Source: Parietaria judaica
Taxonomy: Eukaryota; Streptophyta; Magnoliopsida; Rosales; Urticaceae
DNA length: 64,000 nucleotides
Assembly (NCBI GenBank): GCA_954871525.1
Contig: OX940871.1
Location: forward strand, 28,308,586 to 28,372,585
Direction: 5' to 3'
Shown: positions 52,031-64,000 of the stretch, in pieces
How positions within the stretch are numbered: the first letter of the stretch is position 1
How the letters are laid out: each line of letters opens with the position of its first letter
Notes under the pieces: model-generated
Told to the model about the DNA's origin: nothing
Seen by the model: the letters and a program-made list of their open reading frames with translations, nothing else
The model's database searches: none
Program-made: the position numbers and the translations under genes

Positions 52031-52936
52031 AAATGCTATAGCATTTCCTATGGCATTTCTCGTCAACAATTTAATCCTTGCATATTTTTGCATGAGAACT
52101 CTTGTTATATTCAAATTCCAATGTATAAGCCCTAAAATCATTATTTTTTCAATTGGTTCAAAATTTTAGGTCGTAAACAATGTAAAATAAAGAAATGCTA
52201 TAGGAAATGCTATAGCATTTCGTATGGCATTTCTCGTCAACAATTTAATCCTTGCATATTTTTGCTTGAGAACTCTTGTTATATTCAAATTCAAATGTAT
52301 AAGCCCTAAAATCATTATTTCTTCAATTGGTTCGACTTTTAGGTCGTAAACAATGTAAAATAAAGAAATGCTATAGGAAATGCTATAGAATTTCCTATGG
52401 AATTTAACGTCAACAATTTAATCCTTGCATATTTTTGCCTGAGAACTCTTGTTATATTCAAATTCCAATGTATAAGCCCTAAAATCATTATTTTTTCAAT
52501 TGGTTCGAAATTTAAGGTTGTAAAAAATTTAAAATAAAGAAATGCTATAGCATTTCCTATGGCATTTCTCGTCAACTATTTAATCCTTGCATATTTTTGC
52601 ATGAGAACTCTTGTTATATTCAAATTCCAATGTATAAGCCCTAAAATCATTATTTTTTCAATTGGTTAAAAATTTTAGGTCGTAAACAATGTAAAATAAA
52701 GAAATGCTATAGGAAATGCTATAGCATTTCCTATGGCATTTCTCGTCAACAATTTAATCCTTGCATATTTTTCCATGAGAACTCTTGTTATATTAAAATT
52801 CCAATGTATAAGCCCTAAAACCATTATTTTTTCAATTGGTTCGACTTTTAGGTCGTAAACAATGTAAAATAAAGAAATGATATAGGAAATGCTATAGCAT
52901 TTCTTATGGAATTTAACGTCAACAATTTAATCCTTG

Positions 52937-52942
52937 CATATT
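52937..52942 (-). other. 25-bp microdeletion inside a monomer
   Basis: The sequence reads CCTTGCATATTAAAGTTCC, where equivalent HOR copies (for example near 49,650) contain 25 more bases between CATATT and AAAGTT. The retained ATATT occurs at both ends of the missing segment, which is consistent with a microhomology deletion. It is one of few large indels outside the palindrome. Confidence 0.8.
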
Positions 52943-55596
52943 AAAGTTCCAATGTATAAGCCCTAAAATCATTATTTTTTCAATTGGTTCGAAATTTAAG
53001 GTTCTAAAAAATATTAATAAAGAAATGCTATAGGAAATGCTATAGCATTTCGTATGGCATTTCTCGTCAACAATTTAATCCTTGCATATTTTTGCATGAG
53101 AACTCTTGTTATATTCAAATTCCAATGTATAAGCCCTAAAATCATTATTTTTTCAATTGGTTCGACTTTTAGGTCGTAAACAATGTAAAATAAAGAAATG
53201 CTATAGGAAACGCTATAGCATTTCCTATCGAATTTAACGTCGACAATTTAATCCTTGCATATTTTTGCATGAGAACGCTTGTTATATTCAAATTCCAATG
53301 TATAAGCCCTAAAATCATTATTTTTTAATTGGTTCGAAATTTAAGGTTGTAAAAAATGTAAAATAAATAAATGTTATAGGAAATGCTATAGCATTTCCTA
53401 TGGCATTTCTCGTCAACAATTTAATCCTTGCGTATTTTTGCATGAGAACTCTTGTTATATTCAAATTCCAATGTATAAGCCCTAAAATCATTGTTTTTTC
53501 AATTGGTTCAAAATTTTAGGTCGTAAACAATGTAAAATAAAGAAATGCTATAGGAAATGCTATAGCATTTCGTATGGCATTTCTCGTCAACAATTTAATC
53601 CTTGCATATTTTTGCTTGAGAACTCTTGTTATATTCAAATTCCAATGTATAAGCCCTAAAATCATTATTTTTTCAATTGGTTCGACTTTTAGGTCCTAAA
53701 CAATGTAAAATAAAGAAATGCTATAGGAAATGCTATAGAATTTCCTATGGAATTTAACGTCAACAATTTAATCCTTGCATATTTTTGCCTGAGAACTCTT
53801 GTTATATTCAAATTCCAATGTATAAGCCCTAAAATCATTATTTTTTCAATTGGTTCGAAATTTAAGGTTTTACAAATGTAAAATAAAGAAATGCTATAGA
53901 AAATGCTATAGCATTTCCTATGGCATTTCTCCTCAACAATTTAATCCTTGCATATTTTTCCATGAGAACTCTTGTTATATTCAAATTCCAATGTATAAGC
54001 TCTAAAATCATTATTTTTTCAATTGGTTCGAAATTTAAGGTTGTAAAAAATGTAAAATAAAGAAATGCTATAGAAAATGCTATAGCATTTCCTATGGCAT
54101 TTCTCGTCAACAATTTAATCCTTGCATATTTTTGCATGAGAACTCTTGTTATATTCAAATATCAATGTATAAGCCCAAAAATCATTATTTTTTCTATTGG
54201 TTCGACTTTTAGGTAGTAAACAATGTAAAATAAAGAAATGCTATAGGAAACGCTATAGCATTTCCTATGGAATTTAACGTCGACAATTTAATCCTTGCAT
54301 ATTTTTGCATGAGAACGCTTGTTATATTCAAATTCCAATGTATAAGCCCTAAAATCATTATTTTTCAATTGGTTCGAAATTTAAGGTTGTAAAAAATGTA
54401 AAATAAAGAAATGCTATAGGAAATGCTATAGCATTTCCTATGGCATTTCTCGTAAACAATTTAATCCTTGCGTATTTTTGCATGAGAACTCTTGTTATAT
54501 TCAAATTCCAATGTATAAGCCCTAAAATCATTATTTTTTCAATTGGTTCGAAATTTTAGGTCGTAAACAATGTAAAATAAAGAAATGCTATAGGAAATGC
54601 TATAGCATTTCGTATGGCATTTCTCGTCAACAATTTAATCCTTGCATATTTTTGCTTGAGAACTCTTGTTATATTCAAATTCCAATGTCTAAGACCTAAA
54701 ATCATTATTTTTTCAATTGGTTCGACTTTTAGGTCGTAAACAATGTAAAATAAAGAAATTCTATAGGAAATGCTATAGAATTTCTATGGAATTTAACGTC
54801 AACAATTTAATCCTTGCATATTTTTGCCAAAGAACGCTTGTAATATTAAAATTCCAATGTATAAGCCCTAAAATCATTATTTATTCAATTGGTTCGAAAT
54901 TTATGGTTGTAAAAAATGTAAAATAAAGAAATGCTATAGAAAATGCTATAGCATTTCCTATGGCATTTCTCGTCAACAATTTAATCCTTGCATATTTTTG
55001 CATGAGAACTCTTGTTATATTCAAATTCCAATGTATAAGCCCTAAAATCATTATTTTTTCAATTGGTTCGAAATTTAAGGTTGTAAAAAATGTAAAATAA
55101 AGAAATGCTATAGGAAATGCTATAGCATTTCCTATGGCATTTCTCGTCAACAATTTAATCCTTGCGTATTTTTGCATGAGAACTCTTGTTATATTCAAAT
55201 TCAAATGTATAAGCCCTAAAATCATTATTTTTTCAATTGGTTCGAAATTTTAGGTCGTAAACAATGTAAAATAAAGAAATGCTATAGAAAATGCTATAGC
55301 ATTTCCTATGGCATTTCTCGTCAACAATTTAATCCTTGCGTATTTTTGCATGAGAACTCTTGTTATTTTCAAATTCCAATGTATAAGCCCTAAAATCATA
55401 ATTTTTTCAATTGGTTCAAAATTTTAGGTCGTAAACAATGTAAAATAAAGAAATGCTATAGGAAATGCTATAGCATTTCGTATGGCGTTTCTCGTCAACA
55501 ATTTAATCCTTGCATATTTTTGCTTGAGAACTCTTGTTATATTCTAATTCCAATGTATAAGCCCTAAAATCATTATTTTTTCAATTGGTTTGACTT

Positions 55597-56280
55597 TTAG
55601 GTCGTAAACAATGTAAAATAAAGAAATGCTATAGGAAATGCTATAGAATTTCCTATGGAATTTAACGTCAACAATTTAATCCTTGCATATTTTTTCCTGA
55701 GAACGCTTGTAATATTAAAATTCCAATGTATAAGACCTAAAATCATTATTTTTTCAATTGGTTCGAAATTTAAGGTTGTAAAAAATGTAAAATAAAGAAA
55801 TGCTATAGAAAATGCTATAGCATTTCCTATGGCATTTCTCGTCAACAATTTAATCCTTGCATGTTTTTGCATGAGAACTCTTGTTATATTCAAAATCCAA
55901 TGTATAAGCCCTAAAATCATTATTTTTTCAATTGGTTCGAAATTTAAGGTTGTAAAAAATGTAAAATAAAGAAATGCTATAGGAAATGCTATAACATTTC
56001 CTATGGCATTTCTCGTCAACAATTTAATCCTTGCATATTTTTCCATGAGAACTCTTGTTATATTCAAATTCCAATGTATAAGCCCTAAAATCATTATTTT
56101 TTCAATTGGTTCGAAATTTAAGGTTGTAAAAAATGTAAAATAAAGAAATGCTATAGAAAATGCTATAGCATTTCCTATGGCATTTCTCGTCAACAACTTA
56201 ATCCTTGCATATTTTTGCATGAGAACTCTTGTTATATTCAAATTCCAATGTATAAGCCCTAAAATCATTATTTTTTCAAT
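55597..56280 (-). repeat. Four-monomer block repeated at 58,029-58,712 (2,432-bp spacing)
   Basis: The pair CCTTGCATGTTTTTGC and TTCAAAATCCAATG occurs at 55,857 and 58,289, 2,432 bp apart (about 14 monomers). Neighbouring monomers match in order, including GCTATAACATTTCC, although that variant sits one monomer further along in the second copy. A related, more diverged two-monomer block lies at 59,072-59,395. Confidence 0.65.
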
Positions 56281-56489
56281 TGGTTCGACTTTTAGGTCGT
56301 AAACAATGTAAAATAAAGAAATGCTATAGGAAATGCTATAGAATTTCCTATAGAATTTAACGTCAACAATTTAATCCTTGCGTATTTTTGCATGAGAACT
56401 CTTGTTATATTCAAATTCCAATGTATAAGCCCTAAAATCATTATTTTTTCAATTGGTTTGAAATTTTAGGTCGTAAACAATGTAAAATA

Positions 56490-57914
56490 AAGAAATGCTA
56501 TAGGAAATGCTATAGAATTTCGTATGGCATTTTTCATCAACAATTTAATCCTTGCATATTTTTGCTTAAGAACTCTTGTTATATTCAGATTCCAATGTAT
56601 AAGCCCTAAAATCATTATTTTTTCAATTGGTTCGACTTTTAGGTCGTAAACAATGTAAAATAAAGAAATGCTCTAGGAAATGCTATAGAATTTCCTATAG
56701 AATTTAACGCCAACAATTTAATCCTTGCATATTTTTGCATGAGAACGCTTGTAATATTAAAATTCCAATGTATAAGCCCTAAGATCATTATTTTTTCAAT
56801 TGGTTCGAAATTTAAGGTTGTAAAAAAATGTAAAATAAAGAAATGCTATAGAAAATGCTATAGCATTTCCTATGGCATTTCTTGTCAACAATTTAATCCT
56901 TGCATATTTTTGCATCAGAACTCTTGTTATATTAAAATTCCAATGTATAACCCCTAAAATCATTATTTTTTCAATTGGTTCGAAATTTAAGGTTGTAAAA
57001 AATGTAAAATAAAGAAATGCTATAGAAAATGCTATAGCATTTCCTATGGCATTTCTCGTCAACAATTTAATCCTTGCATATTTTTGCATGAGAACTCTTG
57101 TTATATTCAAATTCCAATGTATAAGCCCTAAAATCATTATTTTTTCAATTGGTTCGAAATTTAAGGTTGTAAAAAGTGTAAAATAAAGAAATGCTATAGA
57201 AAATGCTATAGCATTTCCTATGGCATTTCTCGTCAACAATTTAATCCTTGCGTATTTTTGCATGAGTATTCTTGTTCTATTCAAATTCCAATGTATAAGC
57301 CCTAAAATCATTATTTTTTCAATTGGTTCGAAATTTTAGGTTGTAAAAAATGTAAAATAAAGAAATGCTATAGGAAATGCTATAGCATTTCGTATGGCAT
57401 TTCTCGTCAACAATTTAATCCTTGCATATTTTTGCATGAGAACTCTTGTTATATTCAAATTCCAATGTATAAGCCCTAAAATCATTATTTTTTCTATTGG
57501 TTCGACTTTTAGGTCGTAAACAATGTAAAATAAAGAAATGCTATAGGAAACGCTATAGGATTTCCTATGGAATTTAACGTCGACAATTTAATCCTTGCAT
57601 AGTTTTGCATGAGAACGCTTTTTATATTCAAATTCCAATGTATAAGCCCTAAAATCATTATTTTTCAATTGGTTCGAAATTTAAGGTTGTAAAAAATGTA
57701 AAATAAAGAAATGCTATAGGAAATGCTATAGCATTTCCTATGGCATTTCTCGTCAACAATTTAATCCTTGCGTATTTTTGCATGAGAACTCTTGTTATAT
57801 TCAAATTCCAATGTATAAGCCCTAAAATCATAATTTTTTCAATTGGTTCGAAATTTTAGGTCGTAAACAATGTAAAATAAAGAAATGCTATAGGAAATGC
57901 TATAGCATTTCGTA
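56490..57914 (-). repeat. Segment repeated at the end of the window (62,576-64,000), 6,086-bp spacing
   Basis: From about 56,490 to 57,914 the sequence matches 62,576 to 64,000 almost base for base. Shared rare marks include GCTCTAGG (56,670/62,756), GCATCAGAACTC, CATAACCCCTAAAATC-like ends, GAGTATTCTTGTTCTATTC, and GCATAGTTTTGC with CGCTTTTTATATTC. A visible difference is TTGGTTCG against TTGGTTTG near 57,500/63,586, a CpG site. The offset equals about 35 monomers. The second copy runs off the window. Confidence 0.8.
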
Positions 57915-60890
57915 TGGCATTTCTCGTCAACAATTTTATCCTTGCATATTTTTGCTTGAGAACTCTTGTTATATTCAAATTCCAATGTATAAGCCCTAAA
58001 ATCATTATTTTTTCAATTGGTTCGACTTTTAGGTCGTAAACAATGTAAAATAAAGAAATGCTATAGGAAATGCTATAGAATTTCCTATGGAATTTAACGT
58101 CAACAATTTAATCCTTGCATATTTTTGCCTGAGAACGCTTGTAATATTAAAATTCCAATGTATAAGACCTAAAATCATTATTTTTTCAATTGGTTCGAAA
58201 TTTAAGGTTGTAAAAAATGTAAAATAAAGAAATGCTATAGAAAATGCTATAGCATTTCCTATGGCATTTCTCGTCAACAATTTAATCCTTGCATGTTTTT
58301 GCATGAGAACTCTTGTTATATTCAAAATCCAATGTATAAGCCCTAAAATCATTATTTTTTCAATTGGTTCGAAATTTAAGGTTGTAAAAAATGTAAAATA
58401 AAGAAATGCTATAGGAAATGCTATAGCATTTCCTATGGCATTTCTCGTCAACAATTTAATCCTTGCATATTTTTGCATGAGAACTCTTGTTATATTCAAA
58501 TTCCAATGTATAAGCCTTAAAATCATTTTTTTTTCAATTGGTTCGAAATTTAAGGTTGTAAAAAATGTAAAATAAAGAAATGCTATAGGAAATGCTATAA
58601 CATTTCCTATGGCATTTCTCGTCAACAATTTAATCCTTGCGTATTTTTGCATGAGAACTCTTGTTATATTCAAATTCCAATGTATAAGCCCTAAAATCAT
58701 TATTTTTTCAATTGATTCAAAATTTTAGGTCGTAAACAATGTAAAATAAAGAAATGCTATAGAAAATGCTATAGCATTTCCAATGGCATTTCTCGTCAAC
58801 AATTTAATCCTTGTGTATTTTTGCATGAGAACTCTTGTTATATTCAAATTCCAATGTATAAGCCCTAAAATCATTATTTTTTCAATTGGTTCGAAATTTT
58901 AGGTCGTAAACAATGTAAAATAAAGAAATGCTATAGGAAATGCTATAGCATTTCGTATGGCATTTCTCGTCAACAATTTAATACTTGCATACTTTTGCTT
59001 GAGAACTCTTGTTATATTCAAATTCCAATGTATAAGCCCTAAAATCATTATTTTTTCAATTGGTTCGACTTTTAGGTCGTAAACAATGTAAAATAAAGAA
59101 ATGCTATAGGAAATGCTATAGAATTTCCTATGGAATTTAACTTCAACAATTTAATCCTTGCATATTTTTGCCTGAGAACGCTTGTAATATTAAAATTCCA
59201 ATGTATAAGCCCTAAAATCATTATTTTTTCAATTGGTTCGAAATTTAATGTTGTAAAAAATGTAAAATAAAGAAATGCTATAGAAAATGCTATAGCATTT
59301 CCTATGGCATTTCTCGTCAACAATTTAATCCTTGCATATTTTTGCAGGAGAACTCTTTTTATATTCAAATTCCAATGTATAAGCCCTAAAATCATTATTT
59401 TTTCAATTGGTTAGAAATTTAAGGCTGTAAAAAATGACAAATAAAGAAATGCTATAGGAAATGCTATAGCATTTCCTATGGCATTTCTCGTCAACAATTT
59501 AATCCTTGAATATTTTTGCATGAGAACTCTTGTCATATTCAAATTCCAATGTATAAGCCCTAAAATCATTATTTTTTCAATCTGTTCGAAATTTAAGGTT
59601 ATAAAAAATGTAAAATAAAGAAATGCTATAGGAAATGCTATAGCATTTCCTATGGCATTTCTCGTCAAAAATTTAATCCTTGCATATTTTTGCATGAGAA
59701 CTCTTTTTATATTCAAATTCCAATGTATAAGCCCTAAAATCATTATTTTTTTGTATTGGTTCGAAATTTAACGTTGTAAAAAATGTAAAATAAAGAAATG
59801 CTATAGGAAATGCTATAGCATTTCCTATGGCATTTCTCGTCAACAATTTAATCCTTGCATATTTTTGCATGAGAACTCTTGTTATATTCAAATTCCAATG
59901 TATAAGCCCTAAAATCATTATTTTTTCAATAGGTTCGAAATTTAAGGTTGTAAAAAATGTAAAATAAAGAAATGCTATAGAAAATGCTATAGCATTTCCT
60001 ATGGCATTTCTCGTCAACAATTTAATCCTTGCATATTTTTTCATGAGAACTCTTGTTATATTGAAATTCCAATGTATAAGCCCTAAAATCATTATTTTTT
60101 CAATTGGTTCGAAATTTAAGGTTGTAAAAAGTGTAAAATAAAGAAATGCTATAGAAAATGCTATAGCATTTCCTATGGCATTTCTCGTCAACAATTTAAT
60201 CTTTGCGTATTTTTGCATGAGTACTCTTGTTCTATTCAAATTCCAATGTATAAGCCCTAAAATCATTATTTTTTCAATTGGTTCGAAATTTTAGGTCGTA
60301 AACAATGTAAAATAAAGAAATGCTATAGGAAATGCTATAGAATTTCGTATGGCATTTTTCGTCAACAATTTAATCCTTGCATATTTTTGCTTGAGAACTC
60401 TTGTTATATTCAAATTCCAATTTATAAGCCCTAAAATCATTATTTTTTCAATTGGTTCGACTTTTAGGTCGTAAACAATGTAAAATAAAGAAATGCTATA
60501 GGAAATGCTATAGAATTTCCTATGGAATTTAACGCCACCAATTTAATCCTTGCATATTTTTGCATGAGAACGCTTGTAATATTAAAATTCCAATGTATAA
60601 GACCTAAAATCATTATTTTTTCAATTGGTTCGAAATTTAAGGTTGTAAAAAATGTAAAATAAAGAAATGCTATAGAAAATGCTATAGCATTTCCTATGGC
60701 ATTTCTCGTCAACAATTTAATCCTTGCATATTTTTGCATGAGAACTCTTGTTATATTCAAATTCCAATGTATAAGCCCTAAAATCACTATTTTTTCAATT
60801 GGTTCGAAATTTAAGGTTGTAAAAAATGTAAAATAAAGAAATGCTATAGGAAATGCTATAGCATTTCCTATGGCATTTCTCGTCAACAAT

Positions 60891-60906
60891 TTAATCCTTT
60901 AATCCT
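60891..60906 (-). other. 8-bp tandem duplication inside a monomer
   Basis: TTAATCCT is present twice in a row, where every other monomer has it once before TGC. The duplication is private to this monomer in the window, so it is probably young. Confidence 0.85.
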
Positions 60907-61831
60907 TGCGTATTTTTGCATGAGAACTCTTGTTATATTCAAATTCCAATGTATAAGCCCTAAAATCATTATTTTTTCAATTGGTTCGAAATTTTAGGTC
61001 GTAAACAATGTAAAATAAAGAAATGCTATAGGAAATGCTATAGAATTTCGTATGGCATTTTTCATCAACAATTTAATCCTTGCGTATTTTTGCTTGAGAA
61101 CTCTTGTTATATTAAAATTCCAATGTATAAGCCCTAAAATCATTATTTTTTCAATTGGTTCGAAATTTTAGGTCGTAAACAATGTAAAATAAAGAAATGC
61201 TATAGGAAATGCTATAGAATTTCCTATGGAATTCAACGCCAACAATTTAATCCTTGCATATTTTTGCATGAGAACGCTTGTAATATTAAAATTCCAATGT
61301 ATAAGCCCTAAAATCATTATTTTTTCAATTGGTTCGAAATTTAAGGTTGTAAAAAATGTAAAATAAAGAAATGCTATAGGAAATGCTATAGAATTTCCTA
61401 TGGCATTTCTCGTCAACAATTTAATCCTTGCATATTTTTGCATGAGAACTCTTGTTATATTCAAATTCCAATGTATAAGCCCTAAAATCATTATTTTTTC
61501 AATTGGTTCGAAATTTAAGGTTGTAAAAAATGTAAAATAAAGAAAGGCTATAGAAAATGCTATAGCATTTCCTATGGCATTTCTCGTCAACAATTTAATC
61601 CTTGCATATTTTTTCATGAGAACTCTTGTTATATTGAAATTCCAATGTATAAGCCCTAAAATCATTATTTTCTCAATTGGTTCGAAATTTAAGGTTGTAA
61701 AAAGTGTAAAATAAAGAAATGCTATAGAAAATGTTATAGCATTTCCTATGGCATTTCTCGTCAACAATTTAATCTTTGCGTATTTTTGCATGAGTACTCT
61801 TGTTCTATTCAAATTCCAATGTATAAGCCCT

Positions 61832-61846
61832 AAAATAAAAATTGGT
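61832..61846 (-). other. Indel in the A/T-rich monomer end
   Basis: The usual CTAAAATCATTATTTTTTCAATTGG stretch is reduced here to CTAAAATAAAAATTGG, a net loss of 9 bp. The change is not found elsewhere in the window. Confidence 0.8.
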
Positions 61847-63793
61847 TCGAAATTTTAGGTCGTAAACAATGTAAAATAAAGAAATGATATAGGAAATGCT
61901 ATAGAATTTCCTATGGAATTCAACGCCAACAATTTAATCCTTGCATATTTTTGCATGAGAACGCTTGTAATATTAAAATTCCAATGTATAAGCCCTAAAA
62001 TCATTATTTTTTCAATTGGTTCGAAATTTAAGGTTGTAAAAAATGTAAAATAAAGAAATGCTATAGAAAATTCTATAGCATTTCCTATGGCATTTCTTGT
62101 CAACAATTTAATCCTTGCATATTTTTGCATGAGAACTCTTGTTATATTCAAATTCCAATGTATAAGCCCTAAAATCATTATTTTTTCAATTGGTTCGAAA
62201 TTTAAGGTTGTAAAAAATGTAAAAATAAAGAAATGCTATAGAAAATGCTATAGCATTTCCTATGGCATTTATCGTCAACAATTTAATCCTTGCATATTTT
62301 TTCATGAGAACTCTTGTTATATTGAATTTCCAATGTATAAGCCCTAAAATCATTATTTTTTCAATTGGTTCGAAATTTAAGGTTGTAAAAAGTGTAAAAT
62401 AAAGAAATGCTATAGAAAATGCTATAGCATTTCCTATGGCATTTCTCGTCAACAATTTAATCTTTGCGTATTTTTGCATGAGTACTCTTGTTCTATTCAA
62501 ATTCCAATGTATAAGCCCTAAAATCATTATTTTTTCAATTGGTTCGAAATTTTAGGTCGTAAACAATGTAAAATAAAGAAATGCTATAGGAAATGCTATA
62601 GAATTTCGTATGGCATTTTTCGTCAACAATTTAATCCTTGCATATTTTTGCTTGAGAACTCTTGTTATATTCAAATTCCAATTTATAAGCCCTAAAATCA
62701 TTATTTTTTCAATTGGTTCGACTTTTAGGTCGTAAACAATGTAAAATAAAGAAATGCTCTAGGAAATGCTATAGAATTTCCTATAGAATTTAACGCCAAC
62801 AATTTAATCCTTGCATATTTTTGCATGAGAACGCTTGTAATATTAAAATTCCAATGTATAAGCCCTAAGATCATTATTTTTTCAATTGGTTCGAAATTTA
62901 AGGTTGTAAAAAAATGTAAAATAAAGAAATGCTATAGAAAATGCTATAGCATTTCCTATGGCATTTCTTGTCAACAATTTAATCCTTGCATATTTTTGCA
63001 TCAGAACTCTTGTTATATTAAAATTCCAATGTATAACCCCTAAAATCATTATTTTTTCAATTGGTTCGAAATTTAAGGTTGTAAAAAATGTAAAATAAAG
63101 AAATGCTATAGAAAATGCTATAGCATTTCCTATGGCATTTCTCGTCAACAATTTAATCCTTGCATATTTTTGCATGAGAACTCTTGTTATATTCAAATTC
63201 CAATGTATAAGCCCTAAAATCATTATTTTTTCAATTGGTTCGAAATTTAAGGTTGTAAAAAGTGTAAAATAAAGAAATGCTATAGAAAATGCTATAGCAT
63301 TTCCTATGGCATTTCTCGTCAACAATTTAATCCTTGCGTATTTTTGCATGAGTATTCTTGTTCTATTCAAATTCCAATGTATAAGCCCTAAAATCATTAT
63401 TTTTTCAATTGGTTCGAAATTTTAGGTTGTAAAAAATGTAAAATAAAGAAATGCTATAGGAAATGCTATAGCATTTCGTATGGCATTTCTCGTCAACAAT
63501 TTAATCCTTGCATATTTTTGCATGAGAACTCTTGTTATATTCAAATTCCAATGTATAAGCCCTAAAATCATTATTTTTTCTATTGGTTTGACTTTTAGGT
63601 CGTAAACAATGTAAAATAAAGAAATGCTATAGGAAACGCTATAGGATTTCCTATGGAATTTAACGTCGACAATTTAATCCTTGCATAGTTTTGCATGAGA
63701 ACGCTTTTTATATTCAAATTCCAATGTATAAGCCCTAAAATCATTATTTTTCAATTGGTTCGAAATTTAAGGTTGTAAAAAATGTAAAATAAA

Positions 63794-63835
63794 GAAATGC
63801 TATAGGAAATGCTATAGCATTTCCTATGGCATTTC
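63794..63835. repeat. 42-bp palindrome, minus-domain example
   Basis: This is the same seven-hexamer box in the opposite orientation, starting GAAATGCTATAGG and ending CCTATGGCATTTC. The single asymmetric position is now a T/G pair on the top strand, which could pair as a wobble in a transcript of that strand. The box is therefore nearly the same read from either strand, and the domain orientation must be read from the flanking sequence. Confidence 0.92.
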
Positions 63836-64000
63836 TCGTCAACAATTTAATCCTTGCGTATTTTTGCATGAGAACTCTTGTTATATTCAAATTCCAATGT
63901 ATAAGCCCTAAAATCATAATTTTTTCAATTGGTTCGAAATTTTAGGTCGTAAACAATGTAAAATAAAGAAATGCTATAGGAAATGCTATAGCATTTCGTA

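Larger units (their letters stand above)
49740..53001 (-). repeat. Short HOR copy U4 (3,262 bp)
   Basis: The boundary marker recurs at 49,740 and, with one change (TTCTAAAAAATATTAATAAAG), at 53,002. The start matches U3, including CGAATTTAACGTCGAC at 49,969. Most of the U1-U3 interior is missing and is replaced by monomers with GCTTGAGAACTC and GCCTGAGAACGC fronts. This region is the transition to the last zone of the window. Confidence 0.65.
60190..62500 (-). repeat. Triplicated monomer group marked by CTTTGCGTATTTTTGC
   Basis: The linked variants CTTTGCGTATTTTTGC, GAGTACTCTTGTTCTATTC and AAAAAGTGTAAAATAAAG occur together near 60,201, 61,774 and 62,462. The spacings are 1,573 and 688 bp (about nine and four monomers). 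Each is next to a TTTTTTCATGAGAACTCTTGTTATATTGAA monomer, so the unit of duplication is at least two monomers. Confidence 0.65.
16822..64000 (-). repeat. Satellite array, minus-orientation domain
   Basis: About 271 monomers lie in reverse orientation to the first domain, with no second switch and no foreign insert. Variants seen here and not in the plus domain include GTCAAATAAAG, CTCGTTAACAATTT, GCATATTTTGGCATGAG and the shortened CAATTGGTGTTGTAAA. These are concentrated between about 17 and 49 kb. From about 50 kb onwards, monomers instead share GCGTATTTTTGC and GCTATAGAAAATGC variants. Zones therefore carry their own variant sets, as expected of locally homogenised satellite. Confidence 0.96.

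Overview
The whole 64 kb window is one uninterrupted tandem satellite array. I see no gene, RNA gene, transposon or CRISPR array. The unit is an AT-rich monomer of about 174 bp; a typical copy has about 48 G+C in 174 by hand count, roughly 28%. About 365 monomers fit in the window, and the array runs off both ends. A near-nucleosome-length monomer, multi-kilobase higher-order repeats (HORs) and no interrupting sequence point to eukaryotic heterochromatin, plausibly centromeric or pericentromeric. I do not recognise the satellite family and cannot name the organism.

Layout. Monomers read in one orientation (called plus) from 1 to 16,776. Around 16,777-16,821 there is a single orientation switch with a small composite junction, and from 16,822 to 64,000 every monomer reads in the opposite orientation. 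The plus domain has a HOR of 16 distinguishable monomers, about 2.76 kb. Two complete copies are visible (8,755-11,518 and 13,421-16,182), along with copies rearranged by gain, loss and fusion of whole monomers. The minus domain falls into three zones: about 17-27 kb, with 3-, 4-, 8- and 9-monomer repeats; about 27-53 kb, dominated by a HOR of about 6.2 kb seen in three long copies plus a shortened fourth; and about 53-64 kb, with other long-period repeats (2,432 and 6,086 bp spacings).

Monomer anatomy. Each monomer has a conserved left half, a 42-bp near-perfect palindrome built from seven hexamers, and an A/T-rich right end. Two features define subtypes: the front, aatttgaatataac or aattttaatattac, and the end, ACAACCTTAAAT or ACGACCTAAAAT. 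Many open reading frames of 60-261 codons cross the array, but they follow from a unit length divisible by three with one frame lacking stops. They are repeated, overlapping and frequently broken, and I do not annotate them as genes.

The points most worth attention are the orientation switch, the hexamer-built palindrome that gains and loses whole hexamers, and the nested HOR history readable from hybrid monomers and conversion-like patches.
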